Below, piece by piece: positions 11,515 to 22,910 of a stretch of 64,000 nt of DNA. This DNA is from Eremophila alpestris peregrina (taxonomy: Eukaryota; Chordata; Aves; Passeriformes; Alaudidae): assembly GCA_009792885.1 (NCBI GenBank), contig WMCF01000008.1, positions 20,449,578-20,513,577 on the forward strand, given 5' to 3'. The notes under the pieces are model-generated. The model was not told where the DNA came from, made no database searches, and saw only the letters and a program-made list of their open reading frames with translations. Each line of letters begins with the position of its first letter. The stretch's first letter is position 1. A program made the translations under genes and the position numbers.

Positions 11515-14500
11515 TTGACCCATTCAAGCATGCAGATGTTTTATTTAAATATTCCTCAAATGTCTATTCAGCATAACACGTGTATTATGCTGCCTTCTGA
11601 AATACGATATATGACTGTCAAACAAAATTGTCAAAACAACAACCTTGGTTTCTTTGTATGATACACAGAAATAATTACATTTCATGTACAGTACAGATGC
11701 ATTTTACACAGTCATCAACAGTCATTCACTACCAAAACAGCATTTAAATCACCTAAAACACCAAAAAAATGTGTATTTCCCAAATTCAGAATAAATTAAT
11801 GGTTTTGCGTGTGACATATGGAAGTAGAAGACAGGACTGTAATTCTGAAAAATCTTACTAAATTATCTCTCAAGCTGCATTTTAAAAATGAAAATACAAG
11901 TTGCTTCAGGGGTATAACTGTTATGCAAGTGTATTGCTGTAGTGCATTCTTTCTAGTGCCTATGAAGAGGAGAATAAAGAGCTTGTAAAAGACACATGAC
12001 CTGATGGAGTCAGTAGGTTTCCTGGGTTATGTGTAGTCTGTACCAAAGTAGGTTTAGTAACTGCCCTTTTGCATTACTCAGCTGATATAACTAGTCATGA
12101 AGTACCATGTGACACAAAGAAGTTGTTGCAGTTTGCTGACATCAAGGCAGTTTTTGTATCTATAACTGTTTGGTAAAAGGTGGGGACCAAGTATGAGTAA
12201 CCATGCGTAGAAGTAGGATGCAAGTAAAAACTCTGATGTGTTCTGCCTCTCCTTTAAATCCATTAAAGTTTATGTAACCTACCAGCTTCAGCAGATATGC
12301 TGCAGGTTGGAAGAGACAGCAGTGCTGGGTAATGGACTTGGGCAGGGTTGCTCAGAAGGAGTGCTTCCTCTGGCTGGAGCACAGCCTGTGCTTCTGCTCT
12401 CTGATGTTTGAAAGAAATGGAGAAGCTCAGTTTACAATGAGTGAATCCTTCTGATTTGAAAAAAAATGGCAAGTTAATAAAAAGTTAACCAAGAGTGCAT
12501 TAACTTCAGAATAAGTAAATGATAAAAGAGTAATAAATGGCATTATCTAGGCTTTTAACTTGCAGTTTAATTCTAATATGTGATGCTGTATTTTGGTGTA
12601 TATACTGTAGCATGATAGTCTATCATCTACTCTTCACTGTTGATAGGTAGAGAGAAAGACCAGTATTTGTGTGCAAGAAAAAGTGTACCATCAGCAAGTT
12701 TCAGTTTTAATGGGTATTTTAATGTAAATTTTCAGGTCAGTAGAATGCTAGCAAATACTATACTGAAACGTACACTACTCAAACTATTAAATAACTGTGT
12801 TAATCATTTATTGTAATGGCATCTAATGCACTGAGCGTTTTGATTTATATGCATATTTTATTTTGCAGACATGCAATTATTTCTGATCCAGTGTTTTTGA
12901 TGTATATATGTATGTATTGATATGCACATATTCTGTGTATATTTGATGTGTATGATGTATGGTATGTCATGAATATAAGAAGCGTTATGATATACCTAAT
13001 GTACTCTCATGAAGAAAAACTACACTTTTTTATTGGAAAGGTTTCTGATAATGTCTTTTATAAATGAAGCCAAGAAGCCTTAACTTGTAAAGCCTTCGTA
13101 TTAGCTTTTAGGCCCGCTCATGTAGGCAAATTCCAATTGAAATCAATTTGATTTTTATAGCTTTGGGACTTAATCCATTGCTCTGTCATTGTTCTTAGGT
13201 AATTAAATATCTTTCAGACAATCTAAATTCTCAAACAATTTTTAAGATGTAAGTTTACAGATAATTACAAAAATAATTTCGCCATCATTTTTACTGAATG
13301 TCTTTGAGTGTCTTCCAGTGTAGCTAATAGTCTGGATGCTGCAGAATCTAAGAAAGAAACATTTGGAGACAAGTGTTAGCTGATCCCCAAAACACCTTTG
13401 TGGTAATTTTAATTCAAATAGGATTGCTCCTGTAGCAGTAAAATGTGACAAGAAGTTTGTTCTGAAAATACAGAAGTAGACAAGTTGTCTGTGGAAGAAT
13501 GGACTGTTGATTCATCAGTATCCTTGAAATCCCAAATGATACAGTTACATTGGAGTGGGCAACAAAGTGTCAAAGAAATAGAGAACGGTGAACAAAAAGG
13601 AGCAATGACTGAATAGCAATTTGTGGTGCACAGTTTGGCTGTAAGATTATTTAAATGTTTGCCATTAAAAGTGTATAGTGTAGATGAAGTTGTGTAAAAT
13701 ACCTTAAAAAAAAAATCCTGATTCCTGATACAACAGGTGTACAATGACTTATTGCAGTTGTAACAGTACCTAGGAAGCAAGATAAAACAATAGTAAATAT
13801 TGAACTAACTGAACACCTTTAGTTCACTAATGAGTGTTTGAGTAAGAAATACTGCATTTTTCAAAGGGAAGTTATTTGTACAACTACCATGGAACATTAA
13901 CAATCAGCTTGTTGTAAGTGCACGGAAATGCCCCTTTCTACAGTATTATTTTATCATGCCTAATCTGAAAAACAACAAAAGTAAACTGAGATCACAGCTT
14001 CAAATAATTTCAGCATGCATTATGGTTGTAGTTCTTTCAGTCAGTACAAACATATTTCATATGAGCATTTTTTCGTTCATTTTTTGACAGTTCTTCAACA
14101 AGTTTGTGGTTTATTAACAGGGAAAAAAAGGACATGTTATCAAAATGTTTCTTGTTGTTTTGCATTCAGCAGGAACACAGGTTTCTATTTTTTCATTTGT
14201 GTTTTTTTCTAAAAAGAGCTTTCATGATAAGAAGAAGCATCAATGGGGACATTTCATTGTGCTCATATAGTAAAGTCAGGATGGTCACAGAAGGTTCCAC
14301 CACGCATCAGTTCGGACGGGGGTAAGAAACTCCTTTTGGTTCACACCCTATGACACCAAAACCCACAAAGTTTGTATCTCCTGAACCTCTTGCTCTGCAG
14401 CCACTGGCACACTCGTCAAGGGGCCTTGTCTTTGTCAGCTCTCTCATTCCTTGTGACTCGTTTTTCACTGCTCGAGCTCAGCTTGCAAGTGGTCTTTATG

Positions 14501-14524
14501 CTAATTTATAAATAATTCCTTGTT
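11515..14524 (-). other. KCND2: KCND2 3'UTR (distal end inferred)
   Basis: AT-rich sequence following the KCND2 stop on the minus strand. It contains a TG/TA-rich tract near 12898-12970 and a 15-bp palindrome at 12612-12626. The end is set by a minus-strand AATAAA at 11540-11545, just before the LTR-like repeat begins. A 123-codon frame at 13409-13780 in the sense direction has no recognisable domain and is best read as chance within a UTR. Confidence 0.5.
11540..11545 (-). terminator. KCND2: candidate KCND2 poly(A) signal
   Basis: Minus-strand AATAAA about 3 kb past the KCND2 stop codon. Other minus-strand AATAAA copies occur (for example near 10463), so alternative ends are possible. Confidence 0.35.
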
Positions 14525-14702
14525 TTATAATGCAGATACTCTGACAATGTTTCCTCCCGAATACTCAGGAGAGTCTGGCCTATCATCTCCTTCAGGTGTG
14601 GTGACTGGAGGTGTTGGGATGCTGATTATTGCTGTGGTGACGTAAGGCTGCTCACAGTTTAGTTTAACGCACTCTTCCACTTTGGCATTTAAGCTGGAAC
14701 GG
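14525..14702 (-). CDS. KCND2: KCND2 (Kv4.2) terminal coding exon 6
   Basis: On the minus strand this exon starts after acceptor TTCCTCCAG. It completes a Ser codon (AG|C) from the previous exon, then encodes 58 residues from R-S-S-L-N-A-K to V-R-V-S-A-L and a TAA stop at 14525-14527. The C-terminal V-S-A-L is the PDZ-binding tail of Kv4.2, known to bind PSD-95. The stretch S-I-P-T-P-P-V-T-T-P-E and the later E-S-P-E-Y-S hold the three proline-directed sites described as ERK targets in mammalian Kv4.2 (T602, T607, S616). The peptide matches human KCND2 as I know it at nearly every position; a Met-to-Val change in N-A-K-V-E-E-C is the visible difference. The reading frame is intact. Confidence 0.97.
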
Positions 14703-16514
14703 CTGGAGGAAGAAACAAAAATCCATGAGGAATGAAAGTCTATGTTCCCACAAACCTCTTGAGCCTGATTCCATTCCCTCAGCCAGCCATCTGCATCCTA
14801 CCCCACTGGAGAGCTCTAAGTACAGAGCAGCACCACCCCATTGCCCTGTACCCCAGCAGCAGGTTGTCTGTGGCTATGCTCATGTCCATGTCCCTTTCTC
14901 CCTTCCTTCCCACCATTTCAGCACTTCTCAGCCAATCACCTCTGAATAGGGGAAGCATTACATAATTAACACATTCACTTACTATGCAGGGAAGTGGAAA
15001 CTAAGGGCCAGTCCAAGTCTCCTGCATATTCCTCAATGCCATGCTTATTTAAGAACATTTGGATGGTGGGAATAGTTTCTTCACTGAAATGGCTGTGAGA
15101 CATTGGAACAGGCTGCCAAGGGAAGTGGTTTAATCACTACCCTTGGAAACGTTCAAACAGAATGTAGATGTAGCTCTTGAAAATGTGGTGGTGCCAGGTT
15201 AGTATCTGGCTTCAGTGATCTTGGAGGTCTTTTCCAACCATAGTGGGTTCTGTGATTCTGTGTATATTCTGTTTCCTCAGTAGTAAGGCACTGTATTATA
15301 TGCACTAACTAATTTTCTGTTAATATGTTCATGGGGTTACTGCAGTACCTCCCCATTGTAAAAGACTTGAAAAACACAGACTATTTCAAGCTCAAGCTGC
15401 TTGTGTTTTTGTTTTCTAGCACAAAGCTGGTGCTTTATGTTTTTATATACATGGCATCTGGAAGTATGGTGCAGGCAAGTCCTCTAGCAGAAAAAGAATG
15501 GATCCAAGCAGAGTATTTCCTGAAAAACTAAGACAGATTGGAGCTTTGTGGTCACTTTGAGCCTGCAGTTAAACCAGGAGGTTTAACTGCATAACAGCTG
15601 AAAAACCTCAGTAGTTCCAAGAGTTCCAAGCTGTTGAATTGTTCATGGAGATGAAATCCAAATGTAGTACCTATACAAAGGAAGCTACTCAAAATGTGGC
15701 TTAACAAGACAATTTCTATAGCAACTTGTACTGAAAGTACTTCTGTATTAAAGGGTGGCATGTGTGAGATCAATAAAAAGCACTTCTGCATCTCCTGAGG
15801 CCTTTGCTGTGTTTTCAGAGGTGATAGTGGGATATATGTGAAAGCCAAATACTTTACTTTTGAGCATACAGGGACATACAGTAAATTACAGACTCTTAAA
15901 CTGCACTTTCCTCACTTTTGTAATAACTCCTCAAACTCAGAAATACATTTTTCTTATCCTATTCATATTTTTTTATTTAGAAGAGACTTCCTTATGGCTA
16001 TTACACTTAGGACTTTGGGAATCAGTTTTATTTCTCTGCTCTGCAGAAATGCAAGGAAGTCTCATTTCCCATGCCTCTGAACCAAGAAGGGCCAGACAGA
16101 GCGCTTGCTCATCTCATAAATCTGAATTGGACATTTTTCAATGTGAAATTTTTTCTTCTTAGGCACTTGTGCACGGCATACAGTATGTATGTACAAATAG
16201 TGCTCTGTTTTACATACAAATGGTTCTCTATTTCACTTGGGGTCCCTGGATGCTGTTTTCTGCAAATAGGGCACGGTAGTTTGTGAGGAGGGTCTGAGAG
16301 GGCAGAAATGGATAGAGAGAGACTATTCTATTATTTTGGATTAAGCTTGAAGCAAAGGAAGCACAATATTTCTGTGCCAGTACCCATTTTTAGAGAGTAT
16401 TGGACTCTCATCTTTAGCCTCACCGCCTGCCTATGGAGGCCACGACACCTCTGCATCTCTTCCCTGACAAAGCCAGGGCCCTCAGCTCGCGGTGTGCTGG
16501 TGCAGATGAAGTAC
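14703..16514 (-). other. KCND2: KCND2 intron 5
   Basis: Intron of about 1.8 kb, donor GTACTT and acceptor CTCCAG on the minus strand. It holds a CR1 3' fragment (about 15066-15263). The plus-strand frames near its right end overlap exon 5 and are antisense shadows. Confidence 0.9.
15066..15263 (+). mobile_element. CR1 LINE 3'-end fragment
   Basis: Plus-strand sequence reads like the CR1 ORF2 C terminus (a degraded T-V-M-R-H-W-N-R-L-P-R-E-V-V equivalent is visible at GAGACATTGGAACAGGCTGC). The usual CR1 3' end follows: GATCTTGGAGGTCTTTTCC, then GTGATTCTGTG. It is 5' truncated, as most CR1 copies are, and antisense to KCND2 within intron 5. Confidence 0.8.
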
Positions 16515-16762
16515 CTGTTGGACAGAGGCGTCCTCTCCACACATCTGATCTGGATGGTGCTGAGCTCCTGCACGCTGCCGGGGCGGCTGCCAGAGATGGC
16601 GGTGTTGGGGATGCGGTACGTCTTCTTGTGCCTCCGCGAGCAGCAAGTGCTGGTCACGCCTTGCTGGGACGAAAGGGAGGGGCTGTGGCTCGGGGGCCTG
16701 TTCACTGTAGAAACCTCCATGCAGCTCTCTTCGTAGACTTGCTCATCCACAAACTCGTGGTT
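16515..16762 (-). CDS. KCND2: KCND2 (Kv4.2) coding exon 5, cytoplasmic C-terminal region
   Basis: The minus-strand exon begins after acceptor GGGCTAG and encodes 82 residues, from N-H-E-F-V-D-E-Q-V-Y to R-T-P-L-S-N, plus two bases (AG) of a Ser codon completed in exon 6. Donor is GTACTT. It covers part of the long cytoplasmic tail of Kv4.2, including P-S-H-S-P-S-L-S-S-Q-Q-G-V-T-S-T-C-C-S-R-R and I-Q-I-R-C-V-E-R. This tail carries kinase sites and contributes to surface expression of the channel. Most substitutions against human lie in the I-P-N-T-A-I-S-G-S-R-P-G-S-V segment, so this is the most variable part of the tail in this bird. The exon is clearly richer in GC and CpG than the flanking introns. 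Plus-strand frames of 136-142 codons over the same DNA are shadows. Confidence 0.97.
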
Positions 16763-19642
16763 CTAGCCCAGAGGGATCCAACAAAGGGACAAAGCACGCA
16801 CAGAAAGATAATTGGAGTGAATGTATTAATCACGATTGTTTAACGGCTTAAATTGACACAACTGAATAAACTGGGAAAGTTAGCTTGTTCTTGATTATAG
16901 TGTTTAGCCCTTATTAGTCTGGGCTGAATACCAATACAAATGTAAACACTGGAACAAAGTTAGCAAGAAAACGTTAATCCAAATTATTTTGCAAAATAGC
17001 ATGTAGTTGTAGTGTAGTTTGCTTTATAAATATCTGTATAATCTTTGAAGTGCCACAAATAGAGGATTATGTTTATTAATAAAATGCAAGTGGTGGTTAT
17101 GTAAACACTCCAAGTGTCAGTTGAAAATAAATAAGATATATCGAACTATAATATTATAAAATTTATAAATATTTTCCAGATAAGTTAATAAGACTTCCTT
17201 TTGAATTACATGTTAGAAATCAGGATCTGAAACAGTATTTTTTGAGGTACGCATCTATCTAAAAGAAAAATATGTAAATAGAAATTTTGATTAGAGGAGA
17301 TGAGATAGTTATTTAAAAGCATCCAAAAATTCCTAATTATGGATGGATGTATCAAAAAGCAGTTTAGAGGACTCAGCATTTTAATTACATGAAATCCTCT
17401 GTATTCATGCAGTCTTCGCTTAATCCCAGCACAGACAATAGTTTTATAGGCTGGTCAGAAAGGTGAATCCAAATTCACTCAGCCAGTTTACATTAATTCA
17501 TTAAGGGATTAGGGAGTATTTCACACCCAGACATAATTTCCACATTTTCTGTGTTTGCAAAAGAGAGTGAAATACAGGTGGTGCTTATGGTGGCAAGGGA
17601 GGGGAGGAGATGCAGGGGAGTGGGAGAAGTTTTTATACTCATTTAAAACTAAGCAGAGAAACATGCAATTTGAGAAAGCCTCCTTTTCCAAGAAAACTCT
17701 TTCCATTTACTGCTAGAATTAGTCTGTGTATCCCAAACATGTTTTAAGGGAATTGTTTAATGAGCATTTTTCTGAATTTTTTTACACTCTACTCAGTCTC
17801 ATGTCAAATTTGTCAGCCTGTTGCATTTTTGTGTATTAGAATGAGGCAAATTATTTTTCCCCTAAAAAATTTTGCTCTAATTGGAAAGGTGTTGTGTTTT
17901 TCAGAATTGCCATATGGGACCAATATAAAATATGTGAACAAAGTAAAGAGAGTAGCAACTCTGGCCAAGTGTTTGTGACAAATGGAAATACCTTTTTTAT
18001 TTCCATTTTTATTTCCATTTCTTCTGTTCTTCTGTTCTTATTCAGATATAAGTTTGTGTGAATTAAGAGGTGTTGAAGAGTGCAAATTTCAAGTGATAAG
18101 GAAAAAAAAGACTTTGCTTGACAAATGACTTTTATAAGGCATATGTCAGTCACAATCAAGATTTTGAACATGATCACACAGTAGGCATAAAATTCAGAGA
18201 GAAAAATAACCTAATTGCTCTTGTGAGGTTATGTTCAAAATTAAAAGTAATTTTGTGCTTCTTAAAACTTTTATGGAGCAATGATTAAAGAGTTTTATTG
18301 ACTTTTATTTAATATAAAGTGGAAACATTTTGAAATGCTATAATGGCACAAGTTAATTGATTTGATTATACTTATTAATTAACTGTTCTTAAATTAGCTG
18401 AAAGTCATTTGTAAAATATAATTTTTAGTGCAATTAGTTTCATTATGAATATAATCTTTACAGAATTCCATAACATTGCCCACTCTGCATTTCTGAGAGT
18501 GGGTGAGATCTTATCCTACTGACTTTTCAGGGACAGAAAAGAGAAAATATGCCTTTTCTCACTATCATGATGCTTATACCACAAAGGATGGCGAGAGTCT
18601 TAAGAAGACACATCACCCTTCCTATTATACAATGAACCAGGAACTTGCCAGATTCCAAATGGCGAGGGCCCAAAATGTCAAGTTCCCAGAATACAACTTG
18701 GAACTGCTACATATATTTTTGTGTTAATATATCATAGGAACTCAGGGCCAGTAGCAGGACCCAACAGAAGGAAAGAAGAATGTAGATTCAAGAAACAAGA
18801 TAATACTTGCGTTATAGACTTAATTTTTTAAAGAAAAATTTAAAACAAAAATTAGAAGTTTCACAGGTTCCACCATTATGATTAGAGGAAAGGTGAAACT
18901 TTGGGAGATGAATTCAGCTCCTAGCAAATGAATAGAAATTTTTTTCCATGATTTCTATGACAGTTTGACAAGACCTCTTGTTATTACTCAGATTTTTAAA
19001 TATGTTGCAATATTCATCTGTGGATAAATTTTGAAGGCTAATTGCTATTATCAGGTTCTGGTACAAAATGCCTCAAAAATGTTTCAAAAGGACCCAGCAA
19101 GAATCTTAGCAAAAGAAACCACAGTCTGCTCTGAATAGGAAATGAGATGTTCTGTCCTACAGCACATTTTATAAAATTAATACTTCTAAAGTAAGAATGG
19201 AGGAGACGTATGCACATGGGTGACTTATTGCTAAGTGACGTTAGAACTGTGCCCTTTTATTTCAAAGAAATGCTGTCAAAAATTGAATTCCACACATACA
19301 TACATCAGGTTTTAATTTATCAAAATTTAACAATGGTTGTTGTGGGAAAAATTTTATATCTTTTGTTTGTTTGTTTGTTTTGGGAGGGGTGTTTGATTTT
19401 TTTTTTTTTTTTGGAGTAAAAGCGGAAAGACTTTCATAGTTATCTCCATCAAATATAGCAGAGGCTATATCTCTCTGATATTTATATGCGTTGGGTATAA
19501 TGCCTTAAAATAAGATAAAATGGCTTTTCTTCACAGCTAACTGCTTTAATATAAAGGCTCATTAATTAGAAGAGATAACTGAAAACATTCAAAACTCGGC
19601 TGGTGTTGCAATTCACAGGAAAACACAGTTCTCTTTTCTTAC
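16763..19642 (-). other. KCND2: KCND2 intron 4
   Basis: AT-rich intron of about 2.9 kb, donor GTAAGA and acceptor GCTAG on the minus strand. Contains short tandem TTTTATTTCCA and TTCTG motifs near 17995-18040, a GTTT run at about 19361-19380 and a T run at about 19398-19413. No transposable element or extra exon recognised. Confidence 0.88.
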
Positions 19643-19738
19643 CGTAGTTTTTTCCAGGCAGTGAAGCAGGTGGTGGTGCTGTGTTTCAAAGGAAGAGCCA
19701 GATTTGCCAACAAAGGCCTGTTCTTCTTCATTGGAGGA
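19643..19738 (-). CDS. KCND2: KCND2 (Kv4.2) coding exon 4, dendritic-targeting segment
   Basis: This 96-base, phase 0/0 minus-strand exon gives 32 residues from S-S-N-E-E-E-Q-A-F-V to H-C-L-E-K-T-T, with acceptor TCAACAG and donor GTAAGA. Its last half, F-E-T-Q-H-H-H-L-L-H-C-L-E-K-T-T, is the dileucine-containing motif reported to direct Kv4-type channels to dendrites, and it is fully conserved here. The first half (S-S-N-E-E-E-Q) is a little different from human. Because the exon is a multiple of three and phase 0 at both ends, skipping it would leave the frame intact. Confidence 0.95.
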
Positions 19739-21302
19739 CTGTTGACACATAGAACTGTGTATTATTCTCTGTTTTGAACAAGAGAGTTCTTATCCAAATA
19801 TTTGATCAGAACTAATCTGGATTGTACATGGTAGCATAACTGCAATGCTTTGCCTACAAAGTATAACAAAAATTATTTTGCACCTTAATTTCCTTTTGCT
19901 TTTTTTTTTTTTTCAAACTATTTTCTTTCCTTCCCTTGAACCTCCTTTTAAATGTTTTCATCTTAGGTATTTCATGTATTGATAAAATAGTACAATTTAC
20001 AAGTGCAGTCAACACATAAGCTTTTAATTTTGGATCAACACATGCTTAAAATTTTAATCAGTTTAAGTCACTGTAAAATATTTGTTTTTCCTGAGAATGT
20101 ACCTCATTTGAAGAAAACTAAAAATAGTTGTCCTCCCAGGATCATTTCATAGCACTAAAGAATTCATGGTATTGCTGCTTACACAAAAATTCATGTCAGT
20201 GATCACAATCTACTGGGTTTAGAAAGCGTATAGCAAATGTTACTGACATAGAATGAAGAATTAAGTAGAAAGCATCCACTGTTTATTAACTGCTTTCATA
20301 ATTATTCACTTGAAAGCAAAAAACTAAATAGGGGAGGAAGTGGGATAATAGAAAAGAATGTAATTCAACCTTGGGATATTTGAAATCTGCATGATGATTA
20401 AGCTATTTGGTGTCTTTTTAATTCAAATATTTGAGTTCTTTCAAGCAGAAGAGGAATCAAGGGCTCTGACTGCTCATCTTTTGTGCTAGACAGGACAGAT
20501 GGACAGACAGCCACTTCCTCCTCTTCTGGCTATAGGTTAAAGTATCCGGCTGTTTAACATGTACTGAACAGAAAGGGCATAGAGGAATAAAAGCCTTCCT
20601 GTATCCCTCAGGGAATAGCCTAAATGCCAGAAAATGGCAGGGTTTAAAAAACACTCTGTCTGCAGTCTTTCTCAGCTGGGTACAGCTTTGAGCAGCCAAG
20701 GGGCTGTCTCCCAGCAGCGTGGGTCACTGTGGATCCCAGTCCCAGCTGCTGGTCCTGGAGTCCCTGGCAGGAGTGAGCAGGGAATTTGCTTCATATAACA
20801 TTATCTTACGATGCATTTGAGGTAATCACTGAGATTCTCCTTAAACCCAAATAGGTGCTTCGAGGGAACACTTTGCAACATCCCTTTGTGCAAGCAGTAT
20901 TCAAGAGCTGCCTTTTTCTTTACTGATGATGAAACCTGTTTTTGTCACCTATGTGCTATCTGTTTAAAGCCATGTGAGATAAATCCAAGCTACCTCCTAA
21001 GAGGCAAATGCTCAGTACTTTCCTTAATGAGTTCTTCTACAGGATCAAACTCCAGAAAACTGGGTTACATTGAATCCAGCATTTCTATCTGGACATTTCC
21101 CTCATCCCTTAATACCCCACCATCGATTCTCACAGGCTTCCTTTAACAGCAGTAATTGTCCAGTTTATCCATCCTTAATCTTCCTCTAAAGAGAACACTG
21201 CCCAAAGCCCCAAGGTGACTTGCCCTGGTGATAAGTAGAATAAACTACTGCTGGTCTGTCATTAAGTGGCTACTCCAGAGGTGTAGGGAACACAAACATT
21301 AC
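19739..21302 (-). other. KCND2: KCND2 intron 3
   Basis: Intron of about 1.6 kb, donor GTAATG and acceptor CAACAG on the minus strand. A moderately GC-rich stretch at about 20470-20790 was not recognised as any repeat. Confidence 0.88.
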
Positions 21303-21401
21303 CTGCTGCAGCTGGTTACTCAGCAAGCCATTCCGTTTGCTCTGCATGTAGGCATTAGCGCTCCCGCTCTTGGCCGCGCGGATCCGAGCCAGCCGGGCTT
21401 T
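21303..21401 (-). CDS. KCND2: KCND2 (Kv4.2) coding exon 3, membrane-proximal C-terminal segment
   Basis: A 99-base, phase 0/0 minus-strand exon giving 33 residues from K-A-R-L-A-R-I-R-A-A-K-S-G-S-A-N to S-N-Q-L-Q-Q, with acceptor TTTGCACAG and donor GTAATG. It follows S6 and begins the cytoplasmic C-terminal domain. The basic start continues R-A-D-K-R-R-A-Q-K of exon 2; in mammalian Kv4.2 this region holds the CaMKII site S438. The exon is strikingly GC/CpG-rich (GGCCGCGCGGATCCG) within AT-rich introns. The final Q-L-Q-Q gives one more Gln before S-S than I remember for human, set by the only GT donor available. Confidence 0.95.
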
Positions 21402-21925
21402 CTGTGCAAACAGACAAAACAAAGTGTCATTGCTACTCACACTCCTGCTTATCTAAAACTGCTCATTGGAATCAGCTGCTTATGAATACCAGTCTCACAG
21501 TGACTGACAGACTGCGTCGCATCCATCCTCCAGGTGCAGCAAATCACAAGTGTCTTCCCGTTTAAAATGCATATGATAGAAGTTTTTATTTGTCTGCATG
21601 GATCAGCTACTATTACTATCAGAACAATGACTTTGGAGAAGGGATTAGACAGATCATATGGAAGTGCCACCTTTTTTTTCTTTTTTTTTTGCATTGCTGA
21701 AACTGCCACTCTTTATGTCTTGTGGGGCAGAAACATGGACATCCATTGCACTTGCTACTGCAGTGAAAATCTCTTTAAAGGGAAATAAACAATTCAGAAA
21801 AAATGTAATATTGCAACATGTATGAGTGGGTTTCTCAGAATCTTCTGGGTTTTTGGAGTACCAAAATGTGATAGTGCTTTTATGATGTCTCCCAACTAAG
21901 TTCCTGAATTCTTGCCAGGCCATTT

Positions 21926-22910
21926 TAGAATCATAGAATGGTTTGGTTTGGAAGGGGCCTTAAAGGTCATCTAGTTCCAAACCCCCACTATGGGCAGAGA
22001 TACCATGCACTACATCGTGTTTCTCAGGGCCCCATCCAGCCTGGCCTTGAACACTTCCGGGGTGAGGCATCCATAACTTTTCTGGCAACTTGTTCCTATG
22101 CCTCACCACCTGCTTAATAAAGAATCTCTTTCCAACATATAATATAAACCTGTGCCCTCTTTCAATTTAAAACCATTGTGCCTTGTTGTGTCACCGTCTG
22201 CCTGTATAAGAAATCTCTCTCCCTCCTTTTTATAAGTCTCTTTTAAGTAATGGAAAGCTGCTCTAAAGTCTCCCTGGAGACATCTCTTCTCTCGGCTGAA
22301 GAATGCCAGCTCTCTCAGCCTGTCTTCATAGGAGAGATGCTCCAGCCCTTGGATTATCTCTGTGGCCCTCCTCTGGACCTGCTCTAACAGGTCCATGTTT
22401 TTCTTGTGCTGAGGACTCCAGAGCTGGATGCAGTACTCCAGGTGAGGTCTCACCAGGGCAGAGTAGAGTGGGAGAATCACCTCCCCTGGCCACATGCTGC
22501 TTTTGATGGAGCCCAGGATGCAGTTGGCTTTCCCATCTGTGAGTGTATAGTGCTGGCTCATGTTCAGCTTCTCATCCACGAGGACTCCCAGGTTCTTCTC
22601 CACAGGGCTGCTCATAATTACTTCCTCTGCCAGGCTCTACTCATATGTGGAATTGTCCTGACAAGCACCTTGCACCTGAATTTTTTTATTTTCATTAAAT
22701 TCTCCTGGGCCTACTTCTCAAGTTTTTCCAGGTTCCTCTAGGTGGCAGCTCTTCCCTCTGTAGTGTCAACCTTATTGCTCACCTTTGTGTCATCAGCAAA
22801 CTTGCTGAGGGTCACCTGATCTCACTGCTGTTGTCATTGATAAATACATTGAAGGGCACTGGTCCCAAGACAAAGCCCTGAAGGACACCTCACCAGCCTC
22901 CACCTACCTC
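21926..22910 (-). mobile_element. CR1 LINE, 5'-truncated, with ORF2 reverse-transcriptase remnant
   Basis: On the minus strand, 22103-22615 stays open for 170 codons. It reads as the CR1 ORF2 C-terminal part: E-K-N-L-G-V-L-V-D-E-K-L-N-M-S, then L-Y-S-A-L-V-R-P-H-L-E-Y-C and R-A-T-E-I-I-Q-G-L-E-H-L-S-Y-E-D-R. Further upstream (about 22780-22870), in shifted frames, are remnants of F-I-N-D and F-A-D-D-T-K, the latter containing the reverse-transcriptase active-site Asp pair. The end at about 21926 has the CR1 terminus ATTCTATGATTCTA. Frameshifts and stops break the RT and the extreme C terminus, so it is inactive. It lies in the same orientation as KCND2. Confidence 0.92.

Noticed and set aside
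13409..13780. 123-codon Cys-rich frame in the KCND2 3'UTR
   Set aside because: Sense orientation, but composition follows the AT-rich UTR and no signal peptide or motif is convincing.
16308..16843. 142- and 136-codon plus-strand frames
   Set aside because: Antisense shadows of KCND2 exon 5, which is stop-poor because it codes on the other strand.
22103..22615. 170-codon reverse-transcriptase-like frame as a host gene
   Set aside because: It is a fragment of CR1 ORF2 with frameshifts upstream; recorded as a mobile element instead.
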